A stretch of DNA of 64,000 bases from Nonomuraea spiralis (GTDB lineage Bacteria; Actinomycetota; Actinomycetes; Streptosporangiales; Streptosporangiaceae): assembly GCF_014648435.1 (NCBI RefSeq), contig NZ_BMRC01000007.1:372001-436000 (forward strand), written 5' to 3'. Position numbers and translations under genes: made by a program. The notes beneath the pieces are model-generated. The model was not told where the DNA came from, did no database searches, and worked only from the letters and a program-made list of their open reading frames with translations. Each line of letters starts with the position of its first letter. The first letter of the stretch is position 1. Shown one piece after another: positions 1 through 8,416 of this stretch.

Positions 1-69
1 CGTCTGGTGCCGTACGGGCTCGCCCGTGCCGCCGTATGCCGCGGCGATGCCCGCAAGCTCCTGCTCTAG
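1..69 (+). CDS. 3' end of an unidentified gene (partial)
   Basis: Frame 1 is open from the window edge to a TAG at 67-69 and encodes 22 residues ending in RKLLL. Third positions are mostly G/C, as in real genes here. This could be the tail of a gene entering from the left, but the piece is too short to identify and may be chance. Confidence 0.3.
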   Translation, partial: RLVPYGLARAAVCRGDARKLLL

Positions 70-205
70 ACCCACTCGTACAGACTATTGGGCGGTTATG
101 GGGGTCGCGCCCCACAGCGGCGGCCCGCAAGTCGCCACAAGGGCACCACAAGGGGCGTTCGGCACCATGGGCTCCCTTCCTCTTGCTGAGAAAGGGACAT
201 CCTCT

Positions 206-1972
206 ATGAACAGGACAGCGTTGCTGCTGAGCACGCTGCTGCTCGGCGGCCTGCTGACCGCTCCTCCCGCGTTCGCCGCCGCCTCCACCGAGACCGGCGC
301 CGCCGCGGTCACGACGGCCGCCACGCGGGTGAAGGCGAATCCGGCCAGGCACTCCGGCGAATGCCCCGTCACCGTCGGCTTCTCCGCCGTCCTGGTGGCC
401 AGGGGCGCTGGCACTGTCCGCTACCGGTGGGTACGCGGCGACGGAAGCAAGAGCGCGTACAAGAGCGTGCGCACCCGCGGCGTGCGCAAGATCACGGTGA
501 AGGACCGCCAGACCTTCGACCGGACCACCTCCGGCTGGCAGGCTGTGCAGATCCTCGGGAAGAAGGGGTTGTCGGCCAAAGCCCGCTTCCGCGTGGACTG
601 CGCGGGCGCGCCCCAGGTGTGGGACGCCGCCCGCCCGCTGCCCGCCGCGCAGGACGAGCCGCTGGTCACGGCAGCCGCCGTCGAGGCCGCGCCGCCGGTC
701 TACTCCGGGGCCTGCCCCACCACGGTGAGGTTCACGGCCACCGTCCAGGTGTCGCGTATGCCCGCCAGGGTCGACTACCGGTGGATCGACAGCGCCACCG
801 GCGAGGGCCCGCGCGAGTCGCTGTACTTCGCGGCCGGCGGACCCCGGCTGCGCCAGGTGACGCTGCCGCTCAGCGTCGGCTCCTCCGCCTCCGGATGGAA
901 GGCCGTCGACCTGCTCACCCCCGGCGGCCACGACTCCGGACGGGCGACGTACCGGGTGACCTGCGGCGACGCCCCGCGACCCACGCCGACGCCCACACCC
1001 ACACCCACCACGACCCCGCCGCCGGCGCAGAAGCCGGAGCTGGAGATCGTGAGCCTGGACCCGGGCGACTACGCGGGCGACTGCGCCGAGCCCGTCGAGT
1101 ACCACGCCCTCGGCCGGGTACGCCTGCCCGCCGGCCCGGAGCAGCAGGTCACCTACTGGTGGACGCAGAAGTCGGCCGAGTGGAAGGGACAGCTCACCTT
1201 CCCCGCCAGCACGCAGCCCCGCTCGCAGGACGTCAGCGCGACCTGGACGTTCGGCCCCAAGGACGCCGGCTCCCAGCAGCTCACGCTCACGGCCCAGGGC
1301 GCCGCCGCACCGGCGACGCGCTCGTTCGCGTTCACCTGCCAGAAGCAGCCGGACGAGCCGACCGTGTCCATCCGGTACCTGACGACTCCCCAGTACAAGG
1401 GCGAGTGCGCCGCCGGCCACAACAGCCGGTCGTTCGCGGCGGTCAGCGCGGACGCCGAGGTCGAGATGGAGTACCGGTTCATCGTGGACGGCGTCGCCGA
1501 ACTGCCGCAGAAGATCCGGCTCAGGCCCGGCGCCCCGGAACAACTCGAAATCCTCCGGTACGACACGCCGGCGAGCAGCGGTTCCGGAAAGGTGCGGTTC
1601 GAGGTGCTCAGCCACAACCGGCCGGTCCTGGAGGCGCCGTACACCTGGACGTGCGTCCCCCGGGACACCTCCGACGTGGTGCGGATCACGGGTGTCCAGA
1701 CCTGGTCCTACGTCGGCGACTGCGTGCTCAGGCCGAGCGTCGCCGTCCACGCCTGGGTCACCGGCACCGAGGGGACGCGGGTCGACCACCGCTCGCTCAG
1801 GGACGGCGGCTCGCCCCAGTCGGGCACGATCACCCTGAGGAAGGGCGGCGTCACCGCCATCGGGGCGGACTGGAGCTGGGGCGACAAACCCAGCGGAACC
1901 CTCACGTTCGAGGTGCTCAGCCAGCACAGGCCGAGCCTGGCGCTGCCCTACTCGGCGACCTGCAAGAAGTGA
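206..1972 (+). CDS. secreted protein with five two-cysteine repeats
   Basis: A 588-residue exported protein of unknown function. I chose the ATG at 206 because it follows a GAGAAAGGGA ribosome site and begins a clear signal peptide (MNRTALLLSTLLLGG..., cleavage near AFA-AA, residue 25). An in-frame start at 26 would bury that signal. The mature part is five repeats of about 80-100 residues. Each opens with a (S/A/K/V)G-x-C motif and closes with a second Cys: C53-C132, C170-C253, C293-C378, C401-C483 and C506-C586. Several have a Trp or Tyr core (YRW, YWW) and an SGW motif. A Pro-Thr linker at about residues 258-276 separates repeats 2 and 3. The pattern suggests disulphide-closed, immunoglobulin-like beta domains exposed outside the cell. 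No catalytic motif was seen. Confidence 0.85.
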   Translation: MNRTALLLSTLLLGGLLTAPPAFAAASTETGAAAVTTAATRVKANPARHSGECPVTVGFSAVLVARGAGTVRYRWVRGDGSKSAYKSVRTRGVRKITVKDRQTFDRTTSGWQAVQILGKKGLSAKARFRVDCAGAPQVWDAARPLPAAQDEPLVTAAAVEAAPPVYSGACPTTVRFTATVQVSRMPARVDYRWIDSATGEGPRESLYFAAGGPRLRQVTLPLSVGSSASGWKAVDLLTPGGHDSGRATYRVTCGDAPRPTPTPTPTPTTTPPPAQKPELEIVSLDPGDYAGDCAEPVEYHALGRVRLPAGPEQQVTYWWTQKSAEWKGQLTFPASTQPRSQDVSATWTFGPKDAGSQQLTLTAQGAAAPATRSFAFTCQKQPDEPTVSIRYLTTPQYKGECAAGHNSRSFAAVSADAEVEMEYRFIVDGVAELPQKIRLRPGAPEQLEILRYDTPASSGSGKVRFEVLSHNRPVLEAPYTWTCVPRDTSDVVRITGVQTWSYVGDCVLRPSVAVHAWVTGTEGTRVDHRSLRDGGSPQSGTITLRKGGVTAIGADWSWGDKPSGTLTFEVLSQHRPSLALPYSATCKK

Positions 1973-2012
1973 CCGTCACAGCACGATGACCGCGGCCCGG
2001 GTCCGGCGAGGG

Positions 2013-2030
2013 TGACACCGTGTCGGACAC
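2013..2030 (+). promoter_or_regulatory. inverted repeats upstream of the LLM gene (possible operator)
   Basis: TGACAC-C-GTGTCG (2013-2025) overlaps a second perfect repeat, GTGTC-G-GACAC (2020-2030), ending nine bases before the ATG at 2040. The first is one arm base away from the TGACAC-A-GTGTCA palindrome before the heme oxygenase gene (48752-48764). TetR-family operators often look like this. No protein is assigned. Confidence 0.4.
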
Positions 2031-2039
2031 ACTGGGGGC

Positions 2040-2942
2040 ATGAGAATCGGTTTCGCCGTACCCCAGTCAGGGCCGTGGGCCACGCCGGAGAACATGCGGC
2101 GGATCGCCGTACGGGCCGAGGAACTGGGCTACCACGAGCTCTGGACGTTCCAGCGCGTGTTGTACCCGGTCGGGCATCCCATGGGACCGACCTACCGAAG
2201 CGTCCACGACCCGCTGATCACGCTGGCGCACCTGTCCGGCGTGACCGGCACGATCCGGCTGGGCGTGGCCGTGGTCAACGTCTACGTGCAGCCGGTCCTG
2301 CTGGCCAAGCAGCTCGCCACGCTGCAGACCGTCTCAGGAGGCAGGCTGAGCGCCGGGATCGGGCTCGGCTGGCTGCCGGAGGAGTACGAGGCCGCGGGGA
2401 TCGGCATGGACCGGCGCGGGCGCAGGGGCGAGGAGTTCGTCGAGGTGCTGCGCGAGGCGTGGACGGACGAGGTCGTCGAGCACGACGGCGAGTTCTACCG
2501 GGTGCCGCCGTCCCACATCGACCCCAAGCCGGCGCCGGGACCGCCGCCGATCCTGCTCGGCGGCACCGCCGAGGTCGCGCTGCGCCGGGCCGGACGGCTG
2601 GCCGACGGATGGATCAGCTCCAGCAGGGAGGACCTGTCGGCGGTCGCGGGCCGGATCGTGCTGATCAAGGAGTCGATCGCCGCCGCCGGGCGGGACGTGG
2701 CCTCGTTCCGCTTCGTCTGCCGCGGCGTCACGCAGGTGCGGCCCGCCGGTGGCGAGGACGGGCGCCGGCCGCTGACCGGCACGTACGAGCAGATCCGGCG
2801 GGACGTGGACGCCCTGGCCGCCGCGGGCGTCACGGAGGTCTTCCACGACCTCAACTTCGACAAGGACTTCGTCACCGCCGGAGCCGGGGAGGCGATGCGC
2901 CGCGCCGAGGAGGCACTGGAGGCGCTGGCCCCCAGGGCCTAG
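2040..2942 (+). CDS. LLM-class, probably F420-dependent oxidoreductase
   Basis: A 300-residue protein with the full-length luciferase-like monooxygenase fold. The start MRIGFAVPQSGPW, the stretch GVAVVNVYVQPVLLAKQLATLQTVSGGR and the motif GIGLGWLPEEYEA are typical of actinobacterial TIGR03619-type members, which bind reduced coenzyme F420 rather than FMN. The substrate cannot be read from sequence. It probably works in the cytosol. The stop codon overlaps that of the convergent VOC gene by four bases. Inverted repeats directly upstream may be an operator. The ribosome site before 2040 is weak (GGGGG very close). Confidence 0.85.
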   Translation: MRIGFAVPQSGPWATPENMRRIAVRAEELGYHELWTFQRVLYPVGHPMGPTYRSVHDPLITLAHLSGVTGTIRLGVAVVNVYVQPVLLAKQLATLQTVSGGRLSAGIGLGWLPEEYEAAGIGMDRRGRRGEEFVEVLREAWTDEVVEHDGEFYRVPPSHIDPKPAPGPPPILLGGTAEVALRRAGRLADGWISSSREDLSAVAGRIVLIKESIAAAGRDVASFRFVCRGVTQVRPAGGEDGRRPLTGTYEQIRRDVDALAAAGVTEVFHDLNFDKDFVTAGAGEAMRRAEEALEALAPRA

Positions 2943-3316
2943 CCGCCGTAGGGGACCGTGATGATCTCCAGGTTGTGCCCGTCGGGGGCCGACCAGTAGA
3001 GCCCGCGGCCGCCGTCGTTGGTGTTGATCACGCCGGGCCTGGTGTGCCCGGGATCGGCCCAGAACGGCAGGCCGCGGCTCTTGATCCGGCCCCAGATCTG
3101 GTCGAACTCCTCCTCGCCCACGAGGAACGCGTAATGCTGGGGAGTCACCTCCCCGGTCGTGCGCATCACGTCGAGGGAGACGCCGTTGGCCAGCGTCACG
3201 ACCCGGAACGGGCCGTAGACCGGCGCGGGCTCCAGGCCGAGGACGTCGACCAGGAAGGCGGCCGTGGCGTCCCTGTCGGTGGCGCTGACGATGGTGTGGT
3301 TCAGCTGGACGGGCAT
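2939..3316 (-). CDS. VOC-family (glyoxalase/bleomycin resistance-like) protein
   Basis: A 125-residue single-module vicinal oxygen chelate protein. It shows the two beta-alpha-beta-beta-beta halves: MPVQLNHTIVSATDRDATAAFLVDVLGL at the start and a closing GRGLYWSAPDGHNLEIITVPYG, whose Glu is a usual metal ligand. The family includes lyases, dioxygenases and drug-binding proteins, and nothing here fixes the role. It starts just before the serine hydrolase gene on the same strand ends (3321), so it may be read after 4424-3321. It converges on the LLM gene with overlapping stop codons. Confidence 0.8.
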   Translation of the reverse strand: MPVQLNHTIVSATDRDATAAFLVDVLGLEPAPVYGPFRVVTLANGVSLDVMRTTGEVTPQHYAFLVGEEEFDQIWGRIKSRGLPFWADPGHTRPGVINTNDGGRGLYWSAPDGHNLEIITVPYGG

Positions 3317-3320
3317 GTTC

Positions 3321-4424
3321 TCACGCTACGTGCCGCAACGCCTCGGCGGCGACCGCGCACCGCAGCTCGCGCATCCCCGGCCGCCCGCGTACGGGATGGA
3401 CGGCGTTGGTCAGCAGCACCACGGTCAGCCCGCGCGTGGGATCGACCACCAGCGACGTCCCGGTGAACCCGGAGTGGCCGAACGCGCCCTCCAGCGGGCC
3501 GACGATGCCGGGGTCGCCGATCCGTACGCCGAGTCCGTGCCGGAACGCCGCCCCCTCCGCCCCCTGGTCGCGGGTCATCTCGGCCACGCTCTCCCGGCCC
3601 AGCATCGGGCCCCCGCCAAGGCGCAGGGCCTCCCCGAAGGCCAGCAGGTCGTCGGCGGGCGCGAACAGGCCCGCGTGGCCGGCCACCCCGCCCAGGGCGT
3701 GGGCGGTCTCGTCGTGCACCTCGCCGCGTACGCAGCCGGGGCCGGGGCGTTCGGGCTTGAACTCGGTCGCGGCGACCCGGTCCACCGGCCCGCGGTCGGG
3801 GACGGGACGGTAGCCGGTGCCGGGGAGGGCGAGGACGTCCGTGATCCGGGTGCGGACCAGGACGTCGAGGGACGCGCCGCCGGCCAGCTCGGCGATCCGG
3901 CCGGCCATGATCATGCCGACGTCGCTGTAGAGGTAGGGGCCGCCGACCGGGCCGGTGACGGGCGTGGCGAGCATCGCCGCCATGCGCTCGGCCGGCCCGG
4001 TGTGCGGGAGTTCCAGGTCGACGCGGCGGGTCGGCGTCAGGCCCGCCGTGTGCGTGAGCAGACGGCGCAGCGTGAGCCTCGGGTCGCCGCCGGGGACCCG
4101 GGCCGCGATCGGCTCGTCCAGGTTCAGCAGGCCCTCCTCGGTGAGCGAGAGCACCACCGCGGTGGTGAACAGCTTGCTGACCGAGGCCAGGTCGAACACC
4201 GAGTCCCGCCGTACGGGCGGACGCACGGCGGCGAGCGCCCCCGGTGCGCCCCCGCCGCCGTGCCCGTCGGCGTCACGGGGGACGGGACCTGCGTCGGCGT
4301 AGCGCACCAGTTCCCCGGCCGTGGCGGCGGCGACCACCGTGCCGTGCGCGGCGATCAGCGCGACCGCCGCCGGGCACACCTCGGGCACCGCCGCGGCCAG
4401 CAGCCGCTCCAGCCGGTCCGACAT
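3321..4424 (-). CDS. serine hydrolase, AmiE/YbbE-like (class C beta-lactamase fold)
   Basis: A 367-residue serine hydrolase. The start at 4424 (MSDRLERLL) follows an AGGGGGGAA ribosome site. An in-frame start at 4511 would run into murQ. Catalytic motifs are visible: S81-V-S-K84 (SxxK), Y166-S-D168 in the YxN place, and H317-S-G in the KTG place. The segment CVRGEVHDETAHALGGVAGHAGLF (written as positions 231-254) matches the signature of Bacillus YbbE/AmiE, an N-acetylmuramyl-L-alanine amidase that strips peptides from MurNAc. The link to murQ and a NamZ gene supports that role. No signal peptide is evident. A generic esterase or DD-peptidase role is the alternative. Confidence 0.8.
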   Translation of the reverse strand: MSDRLERLLAAAVPEVCPAAVALIAAHGTVVAAATAGELVRYADAGPVPRDADGHGGGGAPGALAAVRPPVRRDSVFDLASVSKLFTTAVVLSLTEEGLLNLDEPIAARVPGGDPRLTLRRLLTHTAGLTPTRRVDLELPHTGPAERMAAMLATPVTGPVGGPYLYSDVGMIMAGRIAELAGGASLDVLVRTRITDVLALPGTGYRPVPDRGPVDRVAATEFKPERPGPGCVRGEVHDETAHALGGVAGHAGLFAPADDLLAFGEALRLGGGPMLGRESVAEMTRDQGAEGAAFRHGLGVRIGDPGIVGPLEGAFGHSGFTGTSLVVDPTRGLTVVLLTNAVHPVRGRPGMRELRCAVAAEALRHVA

Positions 4425-4476
4425 CCCCGTTCCCCCCTCGTCGAGCCCTCGGTCGAGCCTTGTGCGGAGCCGGCCG

Positions 4477-5376
4477 TCAGCCGCTGAGGGCGTCGCTGAG
4501 CCGCTCTCCATGCGACTCCAGCAGCGCGCGCGCCGCGTCCGCGTCCAGCCCGTGCTGGATCATCACCACGGCCGTCTTCGCCTGCCCGCCGGCCGCATCG
4601 AGCGCCGCCTCGGCCGTCGTGGCGTCGGCCCCGGTGATCTCGCTCACCATACGCAGCGCGCGGGAGGCGAGCTTGCTGTTCATCGGCGACATCTCGATCA
4701 TCCGGTTCCCGTAGGTCCGGCCCAGGCGGACCATGGAGATCGTCGAGATCATGTTGAGCACCAGCTTCTGCGCCGTGCCCGCCTTCAACCTGGTCGAGCC
4801 CGCCACCACCTCGGGCCCCACCACCACCTCGATGCCGTGCTCGGCGGCGGCCGACAGCGGCGCGCCCCGGTTGCACGACAGCGCCGCCGTCAGCGCCCCC
4901 CGCGCCGCGGCCTCGCCCAGCGCGCCCAGCACGAACGGGGCCCGCCCGCTGGCCGACACGCCCACCACCGAGTCGAGCGCGCCCACCTCCAGGTCCTTGA
5001 TGGCCGCCGCGCCCGCCTCGGCGTCGTCCTCCGCGCCCTCGATGGACCGGGTCAGCGCCTCGGACCCGCCCGCGATGACGCCCTGGACCAGCGAGGGGTC
5101 GGTGCCGAACGTGGGCGGGCACTCGCTGGCGTCGAGCACGGCCAGCCGTCCCGAGGTGCCGGCGCCGACGTACAGCAGCCTGCCTCCCTCGGCCATCCGG
5201 GCGGCGATCGCGTCGATGGCCGCCGAGATGGCCGGGACGGCCGCGGCGACGGCCACGGGCACCTCGGCGTCGGCCTGGTTCATCAATCGGGCGACCTGCT
5301 CCGTCGGCAGCCGGTCGATCTGGCTGAAGCGGGGATCGCTCTGCTCGGTGGACAGCTCGGGTAGCGGATCAATCAT
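4477..5376 (-). CDS. murQ: N-acetylmuramic acid 6-phosphate etherase
   Basis: MurQ cleaves the D-lactyl ether of MurNAc 6-phosphate to give GlcNAc 6-phosphate and lactate, a step in reuse of cell-wall sugar. The protein is about 299 residues with the SIS-fold signature GAGTSGRLAVLDASECPPTF near its first third and the second block VNMISTISMVRLGRTYGNRM-type sequence (LVLNMISTISMVRLGRTYGN). The ATG at 5376 is preferred because GGTGGA lies about 10 bases upstream. A GTG at 5391 would add five residues. The serine hydrolase gene follows after 52 bases, so they are probably co-transcribed. The NamZ-family gene is divergent 57 bases away. Confidence 0.95.
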   Translation of the reverse strand: MIDPLPELSTEQSDPRFSQIDRLPTEQVARLMNQADAEVPVAVAAAVPAISAAIDAIAARMAEGGRLLYVGAGTSGRLAVLDASECPPTFGTDPSLVQGVIAGGSEALTRSIEGAEDDAEAGAAAIKDLEVGALDSVVGVSASGRAPFVLGALGEAAARGALTAALSCNRGAPLSAAAEHGIEVVVGPEVVAGSTRLKAGTAQKLVLNMISTISMVRLGRTYGNRMIEMSPMNSKLASRALRMVSEITGADATTAEAALDAAGGQAKTAVVMIQHGLDADAARALLESHGERLSDALSG

Positions 5377-5433
5377 GACGCTAATTTCCACCCTTTACTT
5401 CTCAGTTGTAAATATCTTTCAGAGAATGGATCC
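5377..5433. promoter_or_regulatory. divergent promoter region murQ / namZ-like gene
   Basis: This 57-base spacer is strikingly AT-rich for the window (it includes TTTACTTCTCAGTTGTAAAT) and separates two divergent starts, so it must hold both promoters. I see no clear palindromic operator. Confidence 0.5.
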
Positions 5434-6546
5434 ATGTCATACGTACGCACCGGAGCTGAACGGCTGGCCGCGGATCCCGCGCTGGCCGGAGGCGCCCGTC
5501 TCGGCCTGATCACCAACCCCACCGGAGTCCTGCCCGACCTGACCCCCACGCCCGACGCCCTGCTGGCCGCCGGCGTGCCGCTGACCGCGCTGTTCGGCCC
5601 CGAGCACGGCCTGCGCGGCACCGCCCAGGCGGGATCGAGCGAACACGACGCCGTGGACCCCAGGACGGGACTGCCGGTCCACGACACCCACGAGCTGTCG
5701 GGCGAGGACCTCGACCGCGTGGTGGCCGCCTCCGGCGTGGACACGCTGGTCTTCGACATCGCCGACGTGGGGACCCGCTTCTACACCTTCGTGTGGACCA
5801 TGTACGACCTGCTGGCCTCGGCCTCCCGGCTGGGCCTGCGGTTCGTGGTGCTGGACCGGCCCAACCCCCTGGGCGGGACCGTGGAGGAGGGGCCGCCGCT
5901 GGACCCGGCGTTCGCCAGCTTCGTGGGCCGCTTCCCGCTGCCCGTACGCCACGGCAGGACCGCGGGGGAACTGGCGGAGCTGTTCGGCTTCGACGCCGAC
6001 CTGCGGGTGGTCACGATGGAGGGCTGGCGGCGGGACATGACGTGGTCCGCGACCGGCCTGCCCTGGGTGATGCCCTCGGTCAACATGCCCACCCCGGACA
6101 CCGCGCTGGTCTACCCGGGCACCGGGCTGTTCGAGGGCACCAACTTCTCCGAGGGGCGCGGCACCACCCGGCCGTTCGAGCTGGTGGGGGCGCCGTACGC
6201 GGACGAACGCTACGCGGTCACCCTGAACGGGATGAACCTGCCGGGGGTGCGGTTCAGGGACACCTGGTTCACCCCGACCTTCCACAAGCACGCGGGCGTC
6301 CCCGTACGCGGGGTGCAGGTGCACGTGCACGACCCGGTGGCCTTCCGGCCGGTGCTGACCGGGTTGTCGATGTTGCACGCGGCCCGGGTCCTCTATCCGG
6401 ACGACCTGGTCTGGACGGGCGACGACCTGTTCCTCGACCTGCTGTGGGGCTCCGACACGCTCACGCGCTGCCTGGAGGCCGGGGACGACCCGCGTGAGCT
6501 GTGCCCGCCGCCCGGCCGTCCCGAAGGACATCTGCTCTACAGCTGA
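5434..6546 (+). CDS. namZ: DUF1343 / NamZ-family exo-beta-N-acetylmuramidase
   Basis: A 370-residue DUF1343 protein. This family includes Bacillus subtilis NamZ (YbbC), which releases MurNAc from the non-reducing end of glycan chains. Conserved blocks are FGPEHGLRGTAQAG (about residues 50-63), VFDIADVGTRFYTFVWTMYDLL (about 106-127), VLDRPNPLGG (about 140) and GLFEGTNFSEGRGTTRPFE (about 229-247). It is divergent from murQ and an AmiE-like hydrolase, the same set as in the Bacillus MurNAc salvage operon. Unlike secreted Bacillus NamZ, I see no signal peptide, so it may act inside the cell on imported muropeptides. It ends two bases before the convergent GNAT gene. Confidence 0.88.
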   Translation: MSYVRTGAERLAADPALAGGARLGLITNPTGVLPDLTPTPDALLAAGVPLTALFGPEHGLRGTAQAGSSEHDAVDPRTGLPVHDTHELSGEDLDRVVAASGVDTLVFDIADVGTRFYTFVWTMYDLLASASRLGLRFVVLDRPNPLGGTVEEGPPLDPAFASFVGRFPLPVRHGRTAGELAELFGFDADLRVVTMEGWRRDMTWSATGLPWVMPSVNMPTPDTALVYPGTGLFEGTNFSEGRGTTRPFELVGAPYADERYAVTLNGMNLPGVRFRDTWFTPTFHKHAGVPVRGVQVHVHDPVAFRPVLTGLSMLHAARVLYPDDLVWTGDDLFLDLLWGSDTLTRCLEAGDDPRELCPPPGRPEGHLLYS

Positions 6547-6548
6547 CA

Positions 6549-7406
6549 TCAGGCCAGATCGCGCCGGTAGAGCCAGAAGACGCGTTCGGCTCGCGCGCCC
6601 ACGGCGCGCGAGTAGAACCGCAACGGCCCCACCCATCCGATCTGGGCGCTCGCCTGGCCGGCGGCCCGCTGGTCGGCCAGGCAGCGGCGCAGCAGCACCC
6701 CGCCCAGGCCGAGGCCGCGGGCGTCGGGCGCGGTGCCCATGGGGCCGAACCACGACGGCCGCGCCCCCCAGGCGGCGAAGGCCAGCACGCGCCCGTCGCG
6801 CTCGGCGTAGTGCAGCCCGGTGGCGTTGAGCGCCTCCCAGGCCCACCGCTCGTTCCAGTGCTCCTCGACGAACGCGGCCACGGCCGAGCGGTCGGCGCCC
6901 GCCGACCTGACCGCGACCCCCGCCCGCTCCAGCCGAAGCAGGTCGTCCTCGACCGACAGGTCGGCCGACGACAGGTCGGCGGTCATGTTCCAGGCGACCT
7001 GGTAACGCTCGTAGCCGAGGCTCTCGGCCAGGCAGGCGGCGGCGGTGTAGCGCACGTCGATGCCGGGCCAGGCGTAACAGGGCGGGTTCCCGGCGAAGCG
7101 GGCCTGCCGGGCGCCGTGCCCGCGCAGCCAGTCCTCGGCGGCCCGCACCAGCGCGCGCCCGTGCCCGCGACCCTGGGCCGAGGGATGCACGGCCAGCAGG
7201 TCGATGTGCCCGACCTCGGGGTCCTTCGACGACAGGGACGTCAGCACGACCCCGCCATCGGTGGCCAGCGCCGTCCAGCGGCGGTCGGCGGGCGGCTCGG
7301 CCAGGCGCCGGACCAGGTCGGGGGCCTCCGGGGCGTCCAGCGTCAGCGCGGCGGCGGCCACCCGGGCCGCCTCGGCCAGGTCCGCGCCGCGCACGGTGGG
7401 CGACAT
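6549..7406 (-). CDS. double-domain GNAT N-acetyltransferase
   Basis: A 285-residue protein with two tandem GNAT folds. The first carries the acetyl-CoA loop VHPSAQGRGHGRAL (about residues 73-86), the second APDARGLGLGGVLLRRC (about 227-243). Such enzymes acetylate amines of small molecules or proteins, and the acceptor is unknown. Its ATG overlaps the stop of the upstream ABC ATPase gene by one base (TGATG), so it is probably the last cistron of the peptide importer operon and may modify what is imported. The Bacillus MurNAc operon also contains a GNAT gene (ybbJ), which is suggestive given the adjacent salvage genes. Confidence 0.85.
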   Translation of the reverse strand: MSPTVRGADLAEAARVAAAALTLDAPEAPDLVRRLAEPPADRRWTALATDGGVVLTSLSSKDPEVGHIDLLAVHPSAQGRGHGRALVRAAEDWLRGHGARQARFAGNPPCYAWPGIDVRYTAAACLAESLGYERYQVAWNMTADLSSADLSVEDDLLRLERAGVAVRSAGADRSAVAAFVEEHWNERWAWEALNATGLHYAERDGRVLAFAAWGARPSWFGPMGTAPDARGLGLGGVLLRRCLADQRAAGQASAQIGWVGPLRFYSRAVGARAERVFWLYRRDLA

Positions 7407-8416
7407 CACACCTCGCTCATCGGGCGCGCGATGACGTTGCGCCGCTCGGGGTAGAAGCACGCGTGCTCCTGCGGCACGCCTTCCGTGAGCTGCAGCAGCG
7501 GCCGCTCGCCCGTGCACCGCTCGCCGCGGAAGGGGCAGCGGCGGGCGAACAGGCAGCCCTCGTCGGACTTGCTCTCGTCCAGCGACTCCAGCGGCGTCAC
7601 CGGCTGCTCGCCGGGCTCCTCCAGGCCGTGCAGGACGGGGATGGCCGACAACAGCGACTGCGTGTACGGGTGCACCGGGTCGGCGATGACCGTGTCCACC
7701 GGGCCGCGCTCGACGACCTGGCCGCGGTAGATGACGTACAGCTCGCCGTCGTCGCCGATGTAGCGGGCGGTGGCCACGTCGTGCGTGATGAACAGCACGC
7801 TCACGCCCAGCCGCTCGCGCAGGTCCTTCAGCAGCGCCAGGATGCCCAGCCGGAGCGAGACGTCGATCATCGAGACGGCCTCGTCGGCGACCAGCATCTC
7901 CGGGTCGACGGTCAGCGCGCGGGCGATGACCACGCGCTGCCGCATGCCGCCCGACAGCTGGTGGGGGTAGCGCCCCAGCACCGAGCCCGGGTCCAGGCCC
8001 ACCATCGACAGCACCTCGGCGGCCCGCTCCTCGATCCACTCCTTCGACCGTCCGGTCTGCCCGGCCCGCAGGCTGAGCGGCGCGTACAGCGTCTGGTGGA
8101 TGGTGCGGGTCGGGTTCAGCGCCGAGTACGGGTCCTGGTGGATCATCTGGATCTTGCGGAAGTACGGCTGGCGCTTCTTCAGCTTGATCCCCGACATGGG
8201 CACGTCGCCGATGACGATCTCGCCCTCGTCGTAGGTCTCCAGCCCGGCGATGATCCGGCCCAGCGTGGTCTTGCCGCAGCCGGACTCGCCGATGAAGGAG
8301 GCCGCGCCGCCCTTGGGGATGGCGAAGTCCACCCCGCGCAGCGCGCGCACCTCCCGCCCGGCGAGGACGTTGCCGCGCTGCTTGTACGTCTTGACGATGC
8401 CGGTCCCGGTGATCAC
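7406..8416 (-). CDS. peptide ABC transporter ATP-binding protein (DppF/OppF-like)
   Basis: A 336-residue ATPase subunit of an oligopeptide importer. It has Walker A (GESGCGKTT), the ABC signature LSGGMRQRV, Walker B (EMLVADEAVS) and the H-loop FITHDVAT. The C-terminal oligopeptide-type tail contains GCLFARRCPFRGERC. The GTG start overlaps the TGA of the preceding ATPase gene (GTGA), so the two are translationally coupled. In Walker B the usual EPVS is EAVS, so Pro is replaced by Ala, as in some family members. It would drive uptake with the partner ATPase at 8413-9399. Confidence 0.93.
   Translation of the reverse strand: MITGTGIVKTYKQRGNVLAGREVRALRGVDFAIPKGGAASFIGESGCGKTTLGRIIAGLETYDEGEIVIGDVPMSGIKLKKRQPYFRKIQMIHQDPYSALNPTRTIHQTLYAPLSLRAGQTGRSKEWIEERAAEVLSMVGLDPGSVLGRYPHQLSGGMRQRVVIARALTVDPEMLVADEAVSMIDVSLRLGILALLKDLRERLGVSVLFITHDVATARYIGDDGELYVIYRGQVVERGPVDTVIADPVHPYTQSLLSAIPVLHGLEEPGEQPVTPLESLDESKSDEGCLFARRCPFRGERCTGERPLLQLTEGVPQEHACFYPERRNVIARPMSEV

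Noticed and set aside
2012..3466. A 484-codon plus frame over the LLM and VOC genes
   Set aside because: Arg/Gly/Ala-rich shadow of two genuine genes in other frames or strand.
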